Assembly: GCA_018659585.1 (NCBI GenBank)
Contig: JABJMC010000041.1
Span: 1 to 44,218, forward strand
DNA: 44,218 nucleotides
Source: Candidatus Peregrinibacteria bacterium
Lineage (GTDB): Bacteria > Patescibacteriota > Gracilibacteria > UBA1369 > UBA12473
Direction of reading: 5' to 3'
In this document: positions 31,176 through 39,892 of the stretch, in pieces
How positions within the stretch are numbered: the first letter of the stretch is position 1
How the letters are laid out: each line of letters begins with the position of its first letter
Program-made: the position numbers and the translations under genes
The notes under the pieces: model-generated
The model's input: only the letters and a program-made list of their open reading frames with translations
Told to the model about the DNA's origin: nothing
Databases searched by the model: none

Positions 31176-32168
31176 TTATTCAACATCAACATTTACTTCT
31201 TCGTCTTGTCCCGCAACCCAGCGGGGGCCTTTATCGCCAACTTCACGGGCACTAGTTTCACCCTGAGCAGTTAATTCAAGGAATGTAAAAACCCAAACTG
31301 AACTAGAGAAAACTTCTAAAATCGCTCCCAAATAAGCTGCAAAATACATAGCAATAATTCCCAAAACAACACCTACTACGAAACCTATTTTAGCCATGGC
31401 TACGGCTGTTAATAGGGCCGTAGAAACAATAATCAAAGAAGGAATCAAAAGAACCAAAATAATATTCAAGAAAATTCGCAGTGTAATTAGTAACATCAAA
31501 ATAAACATCAGCAAGGTGTGTTGCCAGTGTCGAATAACCAGCCGTGCACTCGCTCCCATAGATTTCATCATCCCTTTTCCATCTATAATAATGTAGTACT
31601 CAGAATAGGTAAATAACAGGAGTAATAAGAGCCCAATAAAAAACACCAAAATAAAGGGGAGTACCAAAATTTCAAAGGCTCCAGCTCCTAAATTTCGAAT
31701 CACAAAAGACGCTTCAGTTAAAACCCCAATCAAGCTAAAACTTCTAAGCAATAGTCGGTATTCAAACAAAGGTAAAAAATGTAAAAACCCATAAGAAACA
31801 CCATCCACTGCTTTAACAGATTGTCCGTTTCTCATTCGCGCAATCAGTTGCACCAGTGAGGCTTTACAAAAAATAGGCAAGAAAAAGTAAAAAAGAATTG
31901 TAATGGCCGCAATTACAACCAAAACAATGGCCCACGAGGGAAAGTCAGACCAAAAATTTCCCACAAACAAAAAAGCATCGTGCATAAAAGAAGAACCTTC
32001 ATACTCGTGAAAAACCGGAGATTTATAAAAAGACATAAACTGGTACCCCAAATAAAGCATCCCAACCACTAGCCCAATTAACTCTGGAATAAAGGCGTAC
32101 CACCACATTAAAGGTTTATTCTCTTGCGTTAGATGCCAGGCATCTTTAATAACGGCCTTGTAATTCAT
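31176..32168 (-). CDS. Polytopic membrane protein, unknown
   Basis: 330 aa with about six long hydrophobic segments ('LIGLVVGMLYLGYQF', 'WAIVLVVIAAITILFYFFLP', 'LVLPFILVFFIGLLLLLLF', 'LLMFILMLLITLRIFLNIILVLLI', 'TALLTAVAMAKIGFVVGVVLGIIAMYFAAYLGAI'). The N-terminus 'IKDAWHLTQENKPLMWWYAFIPEL' and the mid motif 'YSEYYIIIDGKGMMKSMGASARLV' recall glycerophosphodiesterase-type membrane or DUF-like proteins common in CPR. No catalytic residues are evident. Ends in an acidic cytosolic tail. Function unknown. Confidence 0.75.
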   Translation of the reverse strand: MNYKAVIKDAWHLTQENKPLMWWYAFIPELIGLVVGMLYLGYQFMSFYKSPVFHEYEGSSFMHDAFLFVGNFWSDFPSWAIVLVVIAAITILFYFFLPIFCKASLVQLIARMRNGQSVKAVDGVSYGFLHFLPLFEYRLLLRSFSLIGVLTEASFVIRNLGAGAFEILVLPFILVFFIGLLLLLLFTYSEYYIIIDGKGMMKSMGASARLVIRHWQHTLLMFILMLLITLRIFLNIILVLLIPSLIIVSTALLTAVAMAKIGFVVGVVLGIIAMYFAAYLGAILEVFSSSVWVFTFLELTAQGETSAREVGDKGPRWVAGQDEEVNVDVE

Positions 32169-32252
32169 GCGCCAATTATACGCGTGGCTTATAAGGAGCG
32201 CAAATTCGAAAAAAAATTTCTTTGAAACGCCCCTTTAATGTATATTTACACC

Positions 32253-33170
32253 ATGAATAAAACTACTCAAGTCAAGCACGGCAAAATTACTTGGATAGAT
32301 ATTACCAATCCAACCGAGAAAGACACGGCAAAACTAGAGAAAAAGTATAAATTCCATGAGTTAGATTTAGAAGATTGTCTTTCCGAGAATCAACGTTCAA
32401 AAATCGATGAATACGATGATTATTTGTTTATTGTAATGCATTTTCCGTACTACGATAAAAGGCGCAAAAGGATTGTGACCGAAGAAATTGACTGTTTTAT
32501 TGGCCAGGATTATTTGATTACTCTTCATGATGGTCGGCTCAAAACCATGGGTCGCTTGCTTGAACAGTGCCAAAAAAAGAGCTATTCCAAAGAATATATG
32601 GACCAGGGGACTGGTTATTTTTTATATATTATGATTAGGGAATTGTTTGATGATTGTTTCCCGTTAGTAGATGATATGGAGCGGTCTGTAACCGTGATTG
32701 AGCGCGATTTGTTTGAAGAAGACACAGAGCACGATATGGTTCGCGATATTTTATGGCTGAAAAAAGATGTGATTAATTTTAGAAGAATTATTTCTCCACA
32801 ACGTGCGGTTATTGCTCAGCTTGAACATAAGAATAAAAAGTTTTTGCCCGAAGATTTGGAAGTTTATTTTGATGACGTTGTAGATAAAATCGAGAAAATT
32901 TGGAGTAATTTAGAGAACCTCAAAGAGCTTACCGAAACTTTGCAAGACACAAATGAAGTTTTGATTTCTCATCAAACCAATAAAATTATTAAAATTTTGA
33001 CAGTGTTTTCGGTAGTATTACTGCCACTTACTTTGATTACTGGGTTTTTTGGAATGAATGTGAGCTTACCTTATGCGGATCATGGATTAGCCTCGTTTTG
33101 GATTACGATTTTGATGTTTGCGATTGTTTTGATTATGTTGGTTTTCTTTAAGTGGAGGCGATGGTTGTAA
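32253..33170 (+). CDS. corA: CorA-family magnesium transporter
   Basis: Pentameric divalent-cation channel. A large charged cytosolic domain of helices precedes two C-terminal membrane segments, and the selectivity motif GMN follows the first one ('LITGFFGMNVSLPYADHG'). 305 aa is a normal CorA length. I take ATG 32253, because TATATT at 32241-32246 lies 7 nt upstream and would give a leaderless mRNA, the same geometry as the gene at 9153; an ATG at 32238 would lie upstream of that -10. The -35 is poor. Confidence 0.93.
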   Translation: MNKTTQVKHGKITWIDITNPTEKDTAKLEKKYKFHELDLEDCLSENQRSKIDEYDDYLFIVMHFPYYDKRRKRIVTEEIDCFIGQDYLITLHDGRLKTMGRLLEQCQKKSYSKEYMDQGTGYFLYIMIRELFDDCFPLVDDMERSVTVIERDLFEEDTEHDMVRDILWLKKDVINFRRIISPQRAVIAQLEHKNKKFLPEDLEVYFDDVVDKIEKIWSNLENLKELTETLQDTNEVLISHQTNKIIKILTVFSVVLLPLTLITGFFGMNVSLPYADHGLASFWITILMFAIVLIMLVFFKWRRWL

Positions 33171-33189
33171 CGATTTCTCGAAATAAAAC

Positions 33190-33218
33190 TTGCAAAAAAC
33201 CGTGTTTTTCAGTAAAAT
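33190..33218 (+). promoter_or_regulatory. rpsO promoter
   Basis: TTGCAA (33190-33195), 17-nt spacer, TAAAAT (33213-33218), 37 nt before the rpsO ATG. Confidence 0.7.
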
Positions 33219-33255
33219 TTCTCTTGTAAATTTTTAATCATTAATTTTTTCCTAA

Positions 33256-33525
33256 ATGAAGCGTGCGCAAAAAAAGAAAGTTATTAAAAAGCACTCAACT
33301 CACGATAGTGATACTGGGTCTCCACAAGTTCAAATTGCGATTCTAACAGAGAAGATTAAGGAACTCACCGAGCATCTTAAGACTCACAAGAAAGATAATA
33401 GTTCACGTCGTGGTTTGCTTGGAATGGTTGGACAACGTCGTAAATTGCTCAATTATCTTAAGAGTCGCGACCCAGAAAGTTACGACCAGCTCGTTTCTAA
33501 GTTGAAAATTCGTACTTCTAAATAG
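33256..33525 (+). CDS. rpsO: Ribosomal protein S15
   Basis: 89 aa, the usual S15 length. '[53 protein letters not shown]' is the diagnostic block; it binds 16S rRNA helices 20-22 and h23 in the small subunit. The rpsO-pnp order is conserved across many bacteria and holds here, with a structured 209-nt gap between them. Confidence 0.98.
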   Translation: MKRAQKKKVIKKHSTHDSDTGSPQVQIAILTEKIKELTEHLKTHKKDNSSRRGLLGMVGQRRKLLNYLKSRDPESYDQLVSKLKIRTSK

Positions 33526-33734
33526 CCGATAGGAAGCGAAGCGATCCCATCGGCCCGCCGTGGTAGGCGGATTATTGATATTTTATAAGTTTGTCCCGCA
33601 GCGTTGCGGGACTAAAAAGCCCTTTTAGACCCAGAATTAGCGCCAAGTCACAGGCTATCTCTCCTCCAAGAGATCAACCTGAAACTTGTCACTAAGATCG
33701 GGTAAAGGGGGCAAACCCTTTAACCCTTTATTTT
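33526..33734 (+). promoter_or_regulatory. Structured rpsO-pnp intergenic leader
   Basis: Three RNA hairpins: CCGAT(A)GG/CC(C)ATCGG at 33526-33553; GTCCCGCA/TGCGGGAC at 33593-33612; and a nested hairpin at 33644-33688 with ATCTCT/AGAGAT inside AGG/CCT and CAAGT/ACTTG. AAAGGG/CCCTTT lies just before the pnp start. In Enterobacteria PNPase represses its own mRNA through a leader hairpin cut by RNase III; a similar role here is inference. Confidence 0.6.
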
Positions 33735-36035
33735 ATGTCTAACGCAAAACGCGTGGAATGCGACCTGGGTGGTCGCAAGCTAGTCTTTGAGACTGGCGTG
33801 CTTGCTAATCAAGCACATGGTTCAGTTACAGTACAACTTGGTGATTCAATGGTTTTGGCTACCGCCACCATGAATTTAAAACCAAAAGACTTTGTCGCTT
33901 GGTTCCCTTTAACCGTAGATTTCGAAGAGAAGTTCTACGCGGCTGGGAAAATCAAAGGTAGCCGTTTTATTAAACGTGAAGGTCGCCCATCCGATAACGC
34001 GATCTTAGTTTCTCGTATGATTGATCGTCCAATGCGTCCTCTTTTTCCAAAAGGGATGACCAATGACGTTCAGTTAATAGTATCTTCTTTGTCCGCCGAT
34101 ATGGTGACTCCACCAGATGCAATTGGTATTACAGCGTCTTCAACCGCTTTGATGCTTTCTGGGATTCCTTTTGAGGGACCAGTATCCGGTGTTCGAATTG
34201 GTTATGTCGCTCTAGAAGAAGGTGGCGAGGAGCAATTAGTAATAAATCCAACTTACGAACAAATTGAAAAAGGTCGTCTTAACTTGATGGTTGCCGGTAA
34301 AAAAGATGCCATTACTATGGTAGAAGCTGGTTGTAATGAAGTTACAGAGGAGGTGTTGCTTCAGGCTCTCGAAATGGCGCACGTTGAAATTAAAAAACTT
34401 TGTGAACTTCAGGAGAAATTTGCGGCCGAAGTTGGCGTAACTCCAAAAGAGCCAAGTTTCATGAAGAAAAACGAGGCCGCTGAGACTGCGGTTGACGCCA
34501 TTATCACCCGCGAAATGCTCGACGGGATTAAAGGTGTTGGCAAAAAAGAGATCAAAGTTAAATTCGATGAGCTCGAAGAAAAGTTATTTACTACTTATGC
34601 TGAGCAACTTGAGGCTGAAGAGTACTCAAAAGGTGATTTAGCCGAGATTTTGAACGATCGATTCGAAGTTGTAATGCGTGACAATATTTTAAATAAAGAA
34701 GAACGCATTGATGGCCGAAAACTTGATGAGATTCGTCCAATTGAAATTCAATTAGATCTGTTGCCACGACCTCATGGCTCCGCTCTATTCCAACGTGGAG
34801 AGACTCAATCATTAACAATTACAACTCTTGGAGCTCCTGGTGCTGCTCAAATTATTGATACCATGGATACTGATATTGTTAAGCGTTACCTTCATCACTA
34901 TAACTTCCCGCCTTACTCAGTCGGAGAGTGTAAGTTTTTGCGTGGCCCATCTCGCCGCGATATTGGACACGGTGATTTAGGAGAACGATCTTTGGTTCCA
35001 ATGCTTCCTTCTAAGGAAGATTTCCCTTATACAATTATGTGTGTTTCCGAAATTGTAACCTGTAATGGTTCTAGTTCGATGGCCGCAGTTTGTGGTTCTA
35101 CTTTGTCGCTAATGGCGGCTGGTGTGCCAATCAAAAAACCAGTGGCTGGTATTGCCATGGGATTGATTGTAAAGGACAAGGCCAATGCTTCCGCTGGATA
35201 CAAAATTCTGACTGATATCCAAGGGATGGAGGATTTTGCCGGTGATATGGACTTTAAAGTAACTGGTACTCGTGATGGTATTAATGCTCTGCAAATGGAT
35301 ATTAAGGCCAAGGGGCTTTCTATCGACATCATGCGTGAAGCTCTTCAAAAAGCTCAGGAAGCTCGCTTCTTCTTACTTGATGAAATGGCTAAAGTTATTC
35401 CAGCGCCACGCACTGAATTGTCCCAGTACGCACCACTTATTATTACCATTCAAATTCATCCTGATCAGATTAGAGAAGTGATTGGTAAGGGTGGCGAAAC
35501 TATCCAAAAAATTACTGGTGAATGTGGAGTAGAAATGGATATTGAAGATAGCGGATTAGTAATGATTACTGCTCCAGACCAAGAAAGTGGTCAAAGAGCT
35601 TACGAATGGGTAAATAAAATTACTTACATTCCAAAAGCTGGCGAAGAGTTTGATGGAGAAGTTGTAAAAATCATGGATTTTGGAGCTTTTGTTCAATTCT
35701 TACCTGGTAAGGATGGACTGGTTCATATTTCTGAACTAGAACATCACCGTGTCGAAAAAGTAGAAGATGTAGTTAAGCTTGGCGACAAAGTAAAAGTTAA
35801 GTTAATGGAAGTTGATGGCCAAGGTCGTTATAACTTATCTCGAAAAGCTTTATTGCCTCGACCAGAACGTTCTGCCGGTCCACCAAAAGGTGATCGTCCG
35901 GGCGGTCCACGTCCAGGAGGACCAAAACCAGGAGGACCACGTCCACCAGCTGGTCCACCACCGGCCGCACCTCCTCCGTCTCCAGCAGCTCCAGCGCACG
36001 ATCCATCTGATCCGGCTGGTCCGCCATTGGCGTAA
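33735..36035 (+). CDS. pnp: Polynucleotide phosphorylase
   Basis: 3'-5' phosphorolytic exoribonuclease; forms a trimer. Two RNase PH domains flank a helical linker: the first at ~1-210, the second ~305-520 with 'GERSLVPMLP' and 'DIQGMEDFAGDMDFKV'. The KH domain holds 'IREVIGKGGETIQKITGE' (~577-594), and the S1 domain 'GEVVKIMDFGAFVQFLPGKDGLVHISEL' follows (~637-664). The tail after ~705 is a Pro/Gly/Arg-rich repeat ('RPGGPRPGGPKPGGPRPP') that is not part of standard PNPase and may bind RNA or partners. No clear Shine-Dalgarno sequence lies before the ATG. Confidence 0.98.
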   Translation: MSNAKRVECDLGGRKLVFETGVLANQAHGSVTVQLGDSMVLATATMNLKPKDFVAWFPLTVDFEEKFYAAGKIKGSRFIKREGRPSDNAILVSRMIDRPMRPLFPKGMTNDVQLIVSSLSADMVTPPDAIGITASSTALMLSGIPFEGPVSGVRIGYVALEEGGEEQLVINPTYEQIEKGRLNLMVAGKKDAITMVEAGCNEVTEEVLLQALEMAHVEIKKLCELQEKFAAEVGVTPKEPSFMKKNEAAETAVDAIITREMLDGIKGVGKKEIKVKFDELEEKLFTTYAEQLEAEEYSKGDLAEILNDRFEVVMRDNILNKEERIDGRKLDEIRPIEIQLDLLPRPHGSALFQRGETQSLTITTLGAPGAAQIIDTMDTDIVKRYLHHYNFPPYSVGECKFLRGPSRRDIGHGDLGERSLVPMLPSKEDFPYTIMCVSEIVTCNGSSSMAAVCGSTLSLMAAGVPIKKPVAGIAMGLIVKDKANASAGYKILTDIQGMEDFAGDMDFKVTGTRDGINALQMDIKAKGLSIDIMREALQKAQEARFFLLDEMAKVIPAPRTELSQYAPLIITIQIHPDQIREVIGKGGETIQKITGECGVEMDIEDSGLVMITAPDQESGQRAYEWVNKITYIPKAGEEFDGEVVKIMDFGAFVQFLPGKDGLVHISELEHHRVEKVEDVVKLGDKVKVKLMEVDGQGRYNLSRKALLPRPERSAGPPKGDRPGGPRPGGPKPGGPRPPAGPPPAAPPPSPAAPAHDPSDPAGPPLA

Positions 36036-36059
36036 GTTTCTGTGAAAAATTTGTACATA

Positions 36060-36086
36060 AAAAGGCCTGCTCAATGCGGGCCTTTT
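36060..36086 (+). terminator. pnp terminator
   Basis: AAAAGGCC, 11-nt loop, GGCCTTTT, 25 nt after the pnp stop. Confidence 0.85.
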
Positions 36087-36091
36087 GAGTA

Positions 36092-36119
36092 TTGACAAAA
36101 ATCAAAATCAATTTAAAAT
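36092..36119 (+). promoter_or_regulatory. Promoter of the 346-aa gene
   Basis: TTGACA (36092-36097), 16-nt spacer, TAAAAT (36114-36119), immediately after the pnp terminator. Confidence 0.75.
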
Positions 36120-36140
36120 AAAAAAGTCTAAAGCACTAAT

Positions 36141-37181
36141 ATGTCTGTCGAAAAAGCCACTCATATACCGTCAATTTTAGATTCTGAACTTTATCAAAAG
36201 CCTCAGGATTTTTTGGAACAGAGTATAAGTGCTTTGCGCTTGCCAGCGGCTATTAAAGCTAAGTGGGATGAATATGTGGCTCCGTTTTTAAGTAGCGAAC
36301 AAAACAATCCTCAAGATCCAGGACATCAAAAGAGGATGAAAATAATTTTAGATGACCTTATAGAAAAGGGGATGAAGGAAGAAGCTGGGTTGGTTTTGAA
36401 TATGCACCGCGCTTTCACTAAATTTAAAGGTTACGACCCTAATTATGAAACTAGCGAAGATGTCGGCGCCTGTTTTAACGATGAAATGCCAATTCCCTCA
36501 AAAGGAATGATTGTGGTGGATCATTTTGTGACACGTAATTTGGCCGCTATTGTAAAATATTGTAAGCCGCGTGGGCTTTTGGATCGCATTTTAGTGCGAG
36601 TTCCAAAAGGAGTTTGGGCTGTTCAAATTATGGGGCTTTCCGGGGCTAAGAAAACTGAGTTTGAAGAGGCTTGTGCCGAGCTTAGGGAAGATCAGTTTTT
36701 AATCGAAGATGTTAATCATGTTCAAGATATTAAGTTAAAGAAAAAAACAGCGGTGTTGTTTTCACCTCGGACCGGCTCTATTTATCCTAAACTTCACGCT
36801 AATTCCGAACGTAAAACTATCAAAAATTACCGTCGTTGGATTAAGCAAAGAATTAGTAATCTTGTTCCTGGTGGGCGAATGTTTGCCAACCTAGCTAAAG
36901 TAGAAGATTTTGTGCCACCACAAGCCGAGGTAAATGAAAAAGAGCTAACAAAATTAACTTCTAGTATTTCTGATAAAGTAGCTCAAGCAATTTTAAGACA
37001 AACCAATCGCAAGGGAGCAACAATTCTCAAAAATGGAGAATTTACCTTGCCCGAAGATTACGATCATTCGAAAAAAATCATAAACTATCACGTGCAAAAA
37101 CCAGAATCTGTAAGAGATAGGATTCGCAATCGATGGAAATTTTGGAGGCGCAAAAAAGATCAAGAACCAGATACCGAATAA
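36141..37181 (+). CDS. Unknown 346-aa cytosolic protein
   Basis: Not recognised. There is no signal peptide or membrane helix. An alpha-helical N-terminal third is followed by an alpha/beta stretch ('GMIVVDHFVTRNLAAIVKYC', 'LLDRILVRVPKGVWAVQIMGLSG') reminiscent of a Rossmann-like core, then a basic C-terminal tail ('RDRIRNRWKFWRRKK') typical of nucleic-acid or membrane-surface contact. The stop lies 22 nt inside the 3' end of the convergent beta-propeller gene. It has a strong own promoter. Confidence 0.7.
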   Translation: MSVEKATHIPSILDSELYQKPQDFLEQSISALRLPAAIKAKWDEYVAPFLSSEQNNPQDPGHQKRMKIILDDLIEKGMKEEAGLVLNMHRAFTKFKGYDPNYETSEDVGACFNDEMPIPSKGMIVVDHFVTRNLAAIVKYCKPRGLLDRILVRVPKGVWAVQIMGLSGAKKTEFEEACAELREDQFLIEDVNHVQDIKLKKKTAVLFSPRTGSIYPKLHANSERKTIKNYRRWIKQRISNLVPGGRMFANLAKVEDFVPPQAEVNEKELTKLTSSISDKVAQAILRQTNRKGATILKNGEFTLPEDYDHSKKIINYHVQKPESVRDRIRNRWKFWRRKKDQEPDTE

Positions 37182-38167
37182 ACAGCAATATCTCGCGAGG
37201 GTTTTCCAGGACTAGCAAAGTTAGAGTAGAGCAAGAGTTTGCCTTCTTTGGTAACAATGGCGTCTAAATCTCCTAGGCCATGTTCATCAATAGAGAGGGG
37301 AGTTTCATCAGCCTCCTTAAAAGAAATTGATTCCATCGGGGACCAATTAATTCCATCGCTAGACGTGGCTACCCCCTGACTCTCCTTTAAGTAGGTCGCG
37401 TAAATTAAATATTGACCCTCATAGTAGACCACAGCTGGATCATGCCAATCTGCAAAAACTACTTTAGATTCACTCCAGTTAAGGCCATCTTTTGAAGTCG
37501 TCACCATAATATCGCTGGGGCCATTATCATCTACAAAATTAGCCGTAATAATCCCTATATAAAGCCCCTCGTCATTTATAAAAAACTTAGCGTGCCCAAT
37601 TAATTGGAATTCGGAATTTGGTTCATGCGGTTGAATTTCCATTACTACATCTTCTTCGCGCTCAAAAACGGTGCCATCTTCTGAAATGGCACTTCTAATG
37701 TGATAGTCCGGCTGACCTTCGTATTCGTCCTGACTAGTTCGGTAATACATACGGTATCGTCCGTCTGGTAATTGAATTACGCTGGCGCCACCAATTACAA
37801 ATTCGCGATCACTCGGATCCGTGGCCCCAGCAAGAGACGTTCCTAAATCTTCCCAGGTAATAGCATCTTCAGAATCCGCGTACCGAATTTCTGTAAAGTT
37901 TGGTGAATTCACCGTGTAATACATGCGGTAAGTATCATCATTTAACTCCACAACATTAGCCATAATAATGCTGCGGCCTTTTAAATCCATACCTGTTTGC
38001 TCACCAAGACCAAGGGTTTCCAAGGTAAACTCAGTGGGAGCAGCTAGGGTGGATTCAATTTCAAGAAGATTTTCTTGGGGGATGTCTTGAGATTCAGAGC
38101 CCAAAAGTAGATAACCAGCAATGAGCCCCGCCAAAATTAAAGGGGGGAGTAAGATTTTTTTACGCAT
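37160..38167 (-). CDS. Exported beta-propeller protein, glycoside-hydrolase-like
   Basis: 335 aa. A signal anchor covers residues ~3-22 ('LLPPLILAGLIAGYLLLG'). The rest shows repeated blade motifs: 'DDTYRMYYTV', 'DGRYRMYYRTS', 'EGLYIGIITANF', 'EGQYLIYATYL', 'EGKLLLYSNF', each followed by 'SEDxxxWx' turns ('SEDAITWEDLG', 'SKDGLNWSES', 'SSDGINWSPM'). This is the five-bladed propeller layout of GH32/43/62/68-type or BNR/sialidase-like proteins. Candidate acids are present ('DWHDPAVVYYEG'), but the substrate is unknown, and it could be non-catalytic. The 3' end overlaps the previous gene by 22 nt. Confidence 0.82.
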   Translation of the reverse strand: MRKKILLPPLILAGLIAGYLLLGSESQDIPQENLLEIESTLAAPTEFTLETLGLGEQTGMDLKGRSIIMANVVELNDDTYRMYYTVNSPNFTEIRYADSEDAITWEDLGTSLAGATDPSDREFVIGGASVIQLPDGRYRMYYRTSQDEYEGQPDYHIRSAISEDGTVFEREEDVVMEIQPHEPNSEFQLIGHAKFFINDEGLYIGIITANFVDDNGPSDIMVTTSKDGLNWSESKVVFADWHDPAVVYYEGQYLIYATYLKESQGVATSSDGINWSPMESISFKEADETPLSIDEHGLGDLDAIVTKEGKLLLYSNFASPGKPSRDIAVYSVSGS

Positions 38168-38306
38168 AACAAAAGATTAATTTTAAAAAAAGTATAGCAC
38201 AAGCCCGCGTGCCCGGGCACAGATTCCCAAAAATCATTTGAAATCCGTCTCTCTCTCAGCTATATTTACTGTCGCGCCACACCTGGCGCCTGAACATTTT
38301 CAATTC

Positions 38307-38381
38307 GCGGGTATCGTATAGTGGCTATTATATTGCCTTGCCATGGCAGAGACACGGGTTCGACTCCCGTTACCCGCTCCA
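38307..38381 (+). tRNA. tRNA-Gly(GCC)
   Basis: Acceptor GCGGGTA/TACCCGC, anticodon stem TTGCC/GGCAG with loop TTGCCAT (anticodon GCC), T arm ACGGG-TTCGACT-CCCGT, discriminator T and encoded CCA. Reads GGC/GGT. Its body is very similar to tRNA-Gly(UCC) at 13608. Confidence 0.95.
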
Positions 38382-38555
38382 AAATAAAAAGCGCCCAATA
38401 AGGGCGGTTTTTTATTTTGTGGTAAAAGGGAGCGAAACCCAAAGGGGTTCGTAATGTCGAGCGAGCGAGGAATCGACCAAGTTTACTTGGGCAGTTTTGA
38501 GAGAGTGATGGCATCAATATTTGTGAAACAAATATTACTCCCGTTACCCGCTCCA
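38382..38555 (+). repeat. tRNA-3'-end-mimic element no. 2 (174 nt)
   Basis: Starts right after the tRNA CCA. It has the tRNA terminator GCGCCC-AATAA-GGGCGG with T-run (38391-38413), a GAAACCC-AAAG-GGGTTCG hairpin, GTCGA/TCGAC, CCAAGT-TT-ACTTGG, and a perfect hairpin AATATTTGT-GAA-ACAAATATT (38516-38536). It ends in ACTCCCGTTACCCGCTCCA (38537-38555), an exact copy of this tRNA's 3' end. Same length, order and hairpin loop (GAA) as the element after tRNA-Gly(UCC). Confidence 0.75.
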
Positions 38556-38630
38556 TCAAAAAGATTTACCCCCCCCCCTCAAAACATGGTATTCTCAATA
38601 AGTCACTCATATTAGCTTTAACCCCCTCCC

Positions 38631-39614
38631 ATGAACAAATTAAAGAAATTCACAGCTTGGTCCATTCTGACCTCTCTTTTAACGTTATCTATTGTAGCGT
38701 TACCAATATTTGCGCAAACCGCTTTTGCAGCGGCTATTGAGAGTGTCTCCTACACCCCTTCAGGCGATCAGTTTGATAATAACACCTATGTTGAAGTTGA
38801 ATTTGATCAAGCCGTAACTAGCCAGGGACATAATGTTGCTAATTGCGGGGAGTATGGGGGCGCGGACTATTGTTATGATGTGAGTGATATTACTTTTAGT
38901 GGAAATGGATGGGATGGCGACCCTACTGTGGCTTTTGCTTATGAAGGAGAGTTCGGCATACTAATTATTTTTGATGCAGCTAATGCGATAGATGATTTAA
39001 CCGATGTAACTATCTCGGCTTCGGTAATAGCTGGGGCAGGAAGCTGGTCTACAACACAATCAGATTGGGTTATTGATGCAGATAGAGAATTGCCTAATGC
39101 CGTTATGGATATAGATAATGATGGTGATAATGATACTACGCTTTTATTAACTTTATATAATGGAGGTGATGGCATGACTAGTGCCGATTCAATTACCTGT
39201 CCAGGTTCAGGTCAGCCCATTGACTTACAAACCGATCCAATAGTAACCCTAGACTATTGTTATGATCCTGCTGACATAACATTTACCATCATAGATGGCA
39301 GTACATCTTTAGGGACGCCTGACGCGCTTGCATATTTTTATAATGGAGGGAGTCAAACTCATGATTTGTTTGCTGTTTGGGATAGCTTAAACCCAGTTCC
39401 TGCAGCTCAAGATGAGGATGCCTGGGAGGCGGAAGTGACAGGTTTTGGTGGAATAGTCTCTCCTGGTTTTACTTATGATATGGAGTATGTTGAACCTGAA
39501 GGCGGCGGTGGAGGAGCCGCCCCCGAAATGGGTACCTGGGCTTTAATTCTCACTGTCCCAATGTTAATGTTTGTCGTTTATTCAGTTGCACCTAAGGGAG
39601 TTCAAACTGCTTAG
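38631..39614 (+). CDS. Secreted protein with PEP-CTERM-like sorting tail
   Basis: 327 aa. A signal peptide covers residues ~1-34 ('LLTLSIVALPIFAQTAFAA'). The mature part is acidic, beta-rich and has three short Cys-containing loops ('NCGEYGGADYCYDVSDI', 'CPGSGQ', 'DYCYDPADI') that repeat, pointing to two related domains. After a glycine-rich linker (EGGGGGAA) the end carries 'PEMGTWALILTVPMLMFVVYSV' plus a short tail. This is the motif-helix-basic-tail layout of exosortase-type sorting signals; the basic residue is a single Lys. No sortase is in this window. Likely a surface protein. Confidence 0.8.
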   Translation: MNKLKKFTAWSILTSLLTLSIVALPIFAQTAFAAAIESVSYTPSGDQFDNNTYVEVEFDQAVTSQGHNVANCGEYGGADYCYDVSDITFSGNGWDGDPTVAFAYEGEFGILIIFDAANAIDDLTDVTISASVIAGAGSWSTTQSDWVIDADRELPNAVMDIDNDGDNDTTLLLTLYNGGDGMTSADSITCPGSGQPIDLQTDPIVTLDYCYDPADITFTIIDGSTSLGTPDALAYFYNGGSQTHDLFAVWDSLNPVPAAQDEDAWEAEVTGFGGIVSPGFTYDMEYVEPEGGGGGAAPEMGTWALILTVPMLMFVVYSVAPKGVQTA

Positions 39615-39707
39615 ATTAATCCATTCTCCCCCCTTGCATTTTCAAATTCATCAATTATGATGTGGTTAATTGTTTCGCCCCAATTTTCATTCTTTATGAG
39701 TTAGAAA

Positions 39708-39878
39708 TTGGCCAAACAAGACTTAGTAAAACGCATATTTGGACTTGTGGACGAAATTAGAGAATCTAAAAACGCCATAAAAAAAGCAAATTTAAGACAT
39801 AGTGTATTATCTAGAAAACAACGAGATTTTGATAAACTAAAAATCAAAATCATTAAGAAAAAATTACAAATTCATTAA
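39708..39878 (+). CDS. Possible 56-aa basic helical protein
   Basis: A TTG-started frame, directly after a TAG stop, encodes a lysine-rich helix: 'KQDLVKRIFGLVDEIRESK', then many K/R with heptad-like spacing, ending 'KKKLQIH'. No clear Shine-Dalgarno sequence. It fills the otherwise empty 280-nt gap before the aminotransferase gene. It could be chance. Confidence 0.35.
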   Translation: MAKQDLVKRIFGLVDEIRESKNAIKKANLRHSVLSRKQRDFDKLKIKIIKKKLQIH

Positions 39879-39892
39879 ACCTTCCTTATCTT

